From the NCBI GenBank assembly GCA_021234155.1, contig JAJEKV010000002.1, forward strand, positions 31,861,645-31,925,644: a stretch of 64,000 nucleotides of DNA, given 5' to 3'. The stretch comes from Isoetes taiwanensis (lineage: Eukaryota; Streptophyta; Lycopodiopsida; Isoetales; Isoetaceae). Numbering within the stretch: position 1 is the first letter of the stretch; every line of letters starts with the position of its first letter. The notes beneath the pieces are model-generated. The model was not told where the DNA came from and searched no databases. It saw only the letters and a list, made by a program, of their open reading frames with translations. Shown piece after piece: positions 59,186 through 64,000 of this stretch. The translations under genes were made by a program, and so were the position numbers.

Positions 59186-59884
59186 GTTTTGAAGAAAAGG
59201 CGCTAGGGCGAGATTGTAACTAGTTGTAACTATGGATGCCGAAGTTATCATCCTTTGTCCGGACTCGTGGAAACGGAAGGAAACAAGATGAAGATATTAG
59301 CTGTCTTGGAAAAAAAAAGTGGTAAAAGCAGATCCCGTGATCCCATCACCACACAAAAAAGACGGATTTAGGTGTTCTACCTTTTGTTTCGACCCGCTTG
59401 CTCGGGAGTCTTCTCAACTGCACAATGAAAGCAACTTCGATTTAAAGGGGATAAAACAAAGCATGATGGTCGAATGTTCCTCAAGATAATGCCGGCGGTG
59501 AGCAAGCTCAACCCGTCCACAACCTCGATATGCAAGGATTCCGCCGACGAAGAACTGTTAAGCCCAATGACGAAGAATCACAACATCGGCGCATCATCAT
59601 CCGAAGTCTGAGATGTGGCTCCTTTGGCTTTGCCTTCCCGAACCCGAAAAGAAGAAAATGTAACTTCGAAAATAACCCTAAAATACCTTTGTTCGATGCC
59701 CGCATGTTTGATTTTCGGATATGTAGAGAAATCATAGGTATGACCATTGAAAATGCCACTAAATTTGGAGGCGTATGTGCACTCTAGATGTACCCGATTA
59801 GTGCGTCTCATGGAATACTATTATCAAATCATATAAAACCTTAGGAAAAAAAAGTACAAAAATACAAAAAAACCCCCGTTACCT
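59186..59884. other. No gene supported
   Basis: Overlapping frames on both strands at 59508-59811; none has a known domain. The GC content is higher than in the flanks, suggesting a coding relic. Confidence 0.35.
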
Positions 59885-59886
59885 TC

Positions 59887-60080
59887 CTTACATATTGGGT
59901 TTGCCCTAGGGGGCAAACCCTCGTTTATGTGGGTATGTGGGCATATCGGTATATCTTAGAGCATATGCCTAGCATATCTTGGTGGATCGCTAAAAACCGG
60001 CTGGTGCCTATAAGTGCTTTCGGTCATCCAGCCCATTCCTTCGCAGGCGTGGCTATGGCGCATCGATCCTGCTGGTAAAC
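59887..60080 (+). repeat. GGTTGCCCC-palindrome repeat family, copy 2
   Basis: GGGTTTGCCCTAGGGGGCAA, CGTTTATGTGGGTATGTGGG, CATATGCCTAGCATATCTTG, CTAAAAACCGG, GGTCATCCAGCCCATTCCTT, CGCAGGCGTGGCTATGGCGC. Inverted partner of the copy at 54.9 kb. Confidence 0.8.
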
Positions 60081-62935
60081 TTAGCCGATTATGGAGCCTC
60101 CTGATTATCTCTTTAATAGAAAGAGTTTTTCAGAGACCTGCTCATGATATGATCAACATAAAAATGCCCCTACCTAGCTTTCAAGAGCCGAACTCCATCG
60201 CCCACAGCTTGAGCATTATCTCTTTTGGAAATCTAGGCCGGATCTAAGGTCTATGCTTTTATACTGAGGCATTAAACAGACATGCAAAGTTGAAACGCAT
60301 GCAAATAGACATGGAAAGAAAGGCATTGGCGCGCATGCAAAGGAATGGGGGCCGGAGATAGCGCCATAGCTGCAACCTCGGTTCTGGATAATGGGAGCGT
60401 CGCCATGGCTTGAAGAGTATTCGACTATGAAAAACCGTCCAGGTAAAGTCATGTATTATTTCAGTTCTTGGTTAGAAATGGCATGTGATCTGCAGAGGTT
60501 TTGCAGATCATAGTTCAGAAAAAGATTTTCTACGTCATAAAGCAAGAGTAAACAAGAACCTGTAAAACTTTTGCTTTCCAGGGCTCAGGTACACAGATTC
60601 AAGAAATGCTATGTCGTTTTTTAATATGGTTCCTATTCATAATGCAGAGTGTGCTTTCTTTCGATGGCGTCAAACAGGGTAAGGAGCAATTATTTTAGGG
60701 GGGCAAAAGCACCATTTCTAGAGCCGCACCCTTAGTTGTGGGCAGAGCTTGAGCCTGGATTACGAAGCAACAAGGTAAATCTTGAGGTTTTCAGCACGAT
60801 TTTTATTTTCCTTTGTTTATCGGTTAGGGCAGAGAAATATCTACAGCGATTTTGCAAATTCCTGGATCGATTTTTGGCTAGGCTTATCTTCAGAAATACT
60901 GTGCAGGTTAGTCTGCCTTAACCTTGCTTCAAGCTCTTTTTTTAACAGATTTTTTACCCTTCACGTTTGAACGGCTTGAAAAGAGGTTTGATTTTTTATG
61001 CTTCATGTTCATATCTCAGGCTTAAAAGAACACTTTTTACCCTGCATTTCTTAACGATTACTTGAAGCAAGGGTTTCTTAACGCCTTAAAATCTGATTTC
61101 GTTTAGTTCTGCGCTTGGCCGTGATAAGAGGTATTTGAAGTTGCCTCTTTCATAATCTTTTAGCTCCATTATCTACTTAAATCTTAATATCGTCCTCCAG
61201 CTATTGTTTCTTTTGCATCGAATTGCCTACCCCAGATCTTAAGCCAATTTTTGATCTCCTTGGCTGATGTGACCCATCAACTCCCTTTTTTTTTTATTTT
61301 GACCTGCAGTCACCGAATTTCTCGCCAGTTCTGCAAAACCCTAATCTTATTTTACACCTTTGAATTTTCGAAGTTAACTCCAGTTTGCTCCCCTTTTTCC
61401 ATTCTCTATCTGTGTGACCTTTTTTTGCCATCGGCTTCCTTAAAAGGAAATGGAAGAGACCCTTCTTCACTCGCTTCTCTATCGAATACTTGAAACACGT
61501 GAAGAAAGAAAGAAAGAAATGACTTGATTTGGCTTAATGCAAGCTAAAATCTAGGGTAAAAATAATAATTCTTTCTTATCTATCCTATGAGCTTTAGATC
61601 CGAAGACCATTTTTTTTTCATGGGGCTTGAATATCTAAAAATCTTGGTAAGTTTGCAAAGCTTTAGAAGTGGTGAATCATCACATGCTGCATTTTTTGTT
61701 AGTTCAGAATACCAGTTTTCGCATTCAATCGGCTTGGTGGATTTTAAGTCATCTTTCATTTGCATTGTAACTTTGGTTTTTACTCCATTTTTTGCATTTG
61801 CAGCCTATTTTAATTGGCCCTGGAGTAGTAGCAAATGAAGAGATTAACACTTTTAAGTGTCTTATGTTAGGAAGAGATGAACATCAAGAAACTTCTAACC
61901 TTTTATCTTTCAGTTGACTTCTACACGAAGGCAAAGATACATAGTCTGCTAAAGAACTATGTTATTTCAATATTCTGATGCAGAATTTCTGGTAGTATTT
62001 TGTGCTCTATAATCTTTCCAAAGAAGTATATGCATTGGTTCTTCTCTCAAATGTTATATTTTTGTGTAGCTGGAGACAAGTTATAGCATATGAACGTGGT
62101 ATAAAGGGTTACTCATCTGTACATGCCTTCCAACCATAGGAGATGCCCGTTTTATAGTTCCCTCTTGGTAATGATTTTATTTTCTTAAAATAATCTAGGC
62201 ACAGGAACTATCCATGGTAGGAAAATTGACATCTCCTTGGCACTGTAGGAACTATCACATTTACACATTTAAAAACTTCATGTTTCAAGCTCTTAATACA
62301 ACACGCTTTTTCAATCGTTCGAGACGTTTTGTTAAAGTCCTTTTGTTAAAGTCCTCAATGCAAGTTGGACTCCTGGACACCAAAGTTAAAGTCAACTCTG
62401 TGTCAACTTAATAGTAAATTCTTTTGTTTCAATGGGCACTTTTAGTTTTTCTTCTCCATATCAACTCAAAATTAAATTCTTTAGTTTCAAAGGGTGCGCC
62501 AAGAGGTGTGTCGATGATTAACCAGTATGTTCTTTTGCATGTTTGTCAAGATGTTCCTCTCAAAAATACCTGGCAACACCAGCTGTTTTAAATAAGGCAA
62601 GGCACTGCTTGAATCTTTCTCTGTGATTTTTTGCTTTCTTTTTTTTTTTCCGTTATGGATTATTACAAGTAGTAGAAAATCACATGTTTTTATGCGCACA
62701 GATTGTTCAAAATAGGATGAAAGTGAAGATGCAAATATGCCCTTGCAAATATGACTTGACCCATATGCGAAGCTAATGCAAAGAGCCATTGTTAGTAGCA
62801 ACACTAAAATATTACAACTCTAAATTATGTTTATCACCTTGCTATACTTAAATATAAGTGCTTATGTTTGGATGATGTTAGAAACTTTTGAATTTATAGT
62901 GTGGACAATATCATAGGCTGGTGTGGAACCTTTAT
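60081..62935. other. No gene supported
   Basis: About 2.9 kb. From 60.78 to 61.5 kb the sequence is pyrimidine-rich and open in several plus frames (LFSFVYRLGQ, LFLPSASLKGNG), like a 5' UTR or intron but without recognisable exons. An AAAG microsatellite sits near 61505. Nothing can be named. Confidence 0.4.
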
Positions 62936-62937
62936 TT

Positions 62938-63035
62938 TTGGGTTGCCCCTAGGGGGCAAACCTCCGTTTATGTGGGTATGTGGGCATATCCAGGTATATG
63001 TCGGCATATGCCTAGCATATGCTGGTTTTCATGGA
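62938..63035 (+). repeat. GGTTGCCCC-palindrome repeat family, copy 3
   Basis: GGGTTGCCCCTAGGGGGCAA, CCGTTTATGTGGGTATGTGG, GCATATCCAGGTATATGTCG, GCATATGCCTAGCATATGCT. After this the sequence departs from copies 1 and 2, so the shared unit is about 90 bp with variable extension. Confidence 0.8.
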
Positions 63036-63710
63036 AATCAATACCTGGCACTTATGAGTATCCCTTGGCAACAAGTCGAGCTTTGAACACGTCGATCTTT
63101 ACTTCTTCATTGTATTGTACTTTACAAACTCACTTGCAGGATACTAGCTTTCTGCCTGGAGGGAGCTTGCACTGTCCCATGTATCATATTTTAGCATGGC
63201 TTTGCTTATTCTTGCATGGCTTTGCTCCATTCATTTTTCATGGAACTGTTCATGGCTTCCTTGTAACGTGTTGGCTCATCAAAGATCACATTGCTGTAGA
63301 AGGCAATGTATAAGGAAGTTTTCTCAGATCTTGAACATGAATACTCATGGATGGTGGTCGCTTCATGGCTATCTCTTAGCCATTTTAATTACACTTTGGT
63401 ATGCTTAGATTTTGGGCATAATGTGGGTTCAAATCCCACATATTCAAGATCGTCTTCCACGCCATTCAAAAACACCAACGTGCATCATCATTCAGTGCGT
63501 GCATGTGTTGAGCCCCGATAAAGAAAACTAAAACACCAACGAAATCATCATTCTTGCTTCTCGTCTTTCAATATGTTCAAGGTTTGAATGGAACCAATGG
63601 ATTGTGTTTCTTTTTCCTATTTGCAATATTCAATTTGTGAGTTATTAGCGTATTTGAATGCCTTGCCTTATGAATTATGAATTGGGCATGGAAATAACAT
63701 TCCACTGATA
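63036..63710. other. No gene supported
   Basis: Overlapping plus frames at 62921-63521 (LHGFAPFIFHGTVHGFLVTC) show no domain. TTGGGCATAATGTGGGTTCAAATCCCACAT at 63411-63440 (key words GGGTTCAAATCCCAC) has a B-box-like palindrome typical of tRNA T arms, but I find no matching A box. Confidence 0.4.
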
Positions 63711-63860
63711 TGTTTGAGTCCAGTTTTTTGGGTTGCTCCTAAGGGGAAAACCCTCATCCATGTGGGTTTGTGTTTGAGTCCAGTTTTTTGGGTTGCTCCT
63801 AAGGGGAAAACCCTCATCCATGTGGGTTTATGGCATATTCCAAGTATATGTCAGTATATG
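63711..63860 (+). repeat. GGTTGCCCC family, copy 4, with perfect 60-bp tandem duplication
   Basis: TGTTTGAGTCCAGTTTTTTG, GGTTGCTCCTAAGGGGAAAA and CCCTCATCCATGTGGGTTT occur at 63711-63770 and again, essentially identical, at 63771-63830, then GGCATATTCCAAGTATATGT follows. The palindrome is diverged here but the duplication is very recent. Confidence 0.85.
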
Positions 63861-64000
63861 CTCGAAAACATGACTTTGAAGTGTGATTTAAGCTGTTTCA
63901 CTCTCGGGTCACGGAGGGCAACCCCTCCAGGTCGCAAAGACCTTTTTTTTTTTTTTTTCCAAACAAAAAAAACATCATCTTCCATAACACACCAAAATAG
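63861..64000. other. No gene seen
   Basis: Contains a T run near 63942-63958. The last 40 bp (AACATCATCTTCCATAACAC, ACCAAAATAG) resemble 49331-49355 (AACATCTCCCATAATACACC), hinting at a shared repeat. Confidence 0.45.

Noticed and set aside
63411-63440. tRNA T-arm-like palindrome GGGTTCAAATCCCAC
   Set aside because: No A box, D arm or acceptor stem upstream; likely a chance or relic B box.

Overview
This is plant nuclear DNA. It is AT-rich, its genes are split by introns with normal GT..AG ends, and nearly all of it is decayed transposable elements and pseudogenes. Helitron, Ty3/gypsy, Ty1/copia, LINE, TRIM, SINE and TIR-transposon remains, PLS-type PPR pseudogenes and a plant-style USB1 gene all point to a land plant with a large genome. 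The PPR style and repeat mix suggest a fern or another non-angiosperm, but that assignment is weak. Most long open frames here are chance reading frames in repeats. I place one complete cellular gene.

Layout. 1-2135: C-terminal part of a Helitron RepHel helicase. 2.1-9.9 kb: short tandem repeats, palindromic GGAAACCTCCCC repeats, a 5'-truncated LINE copy and a possible LINE remnant. 12.0-15.2 kb: a gypsy reverse transcriptase split by a 2.6-kb non-autonomous TIR element flanked by TTAA. 16.05-20.02 kb (minus): USB1, the U6 snRNA 3' phosphodiesterase, in six exons, with a copia remnant in intron 4 and two single-base frameshifts. 23.6-25.7 kb: a tRNA-derived SINE followed by two satellite-like arrays. 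27.5-31.2 kb: a duplicated tRNA-like head, an 18S rRNA fragment and a PPR pseudogene. 33.9-36.8 kb: a MITE-related copy, an array of perfect 16-bp palindromes and an F-box/kelch pseudogene. 36.9-39.9 kb (minus): a GC-richer LINE with endonuclease and RT remains and a (TTCTA)n-type tail. 40.4-41.9 kb: a TRIM. 43.1-49.3 kb: two Helitron 3' ends, apparently head to tail. 51.15-53.85 kb: a TIR element with 3-bp TAA duplications that carries a multi-exon piece of a BRPF/NTO1-type PHD-ePHD gene. 54.9-64 kb: a PPR pseudogene, a MITE with about 50-bp TIRs, a GIS2-like CCHC pseudogene and several copies of a repeat centred on a GGTTGCCCC palindrome.

No operon-like or pathway-level cooperation is visible. 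The relationships are nesting (transposon within transposon) and gene-fragment capture. The most notable items are the TTAA-flanked element with a CACTA-like terminus, the gene-capturing TAA-flanked element, the head-to-tail Helitron junction and the GGTATAAATTTATACC palindrome array. All calls come from reading the sequence by eye; no database search was run.
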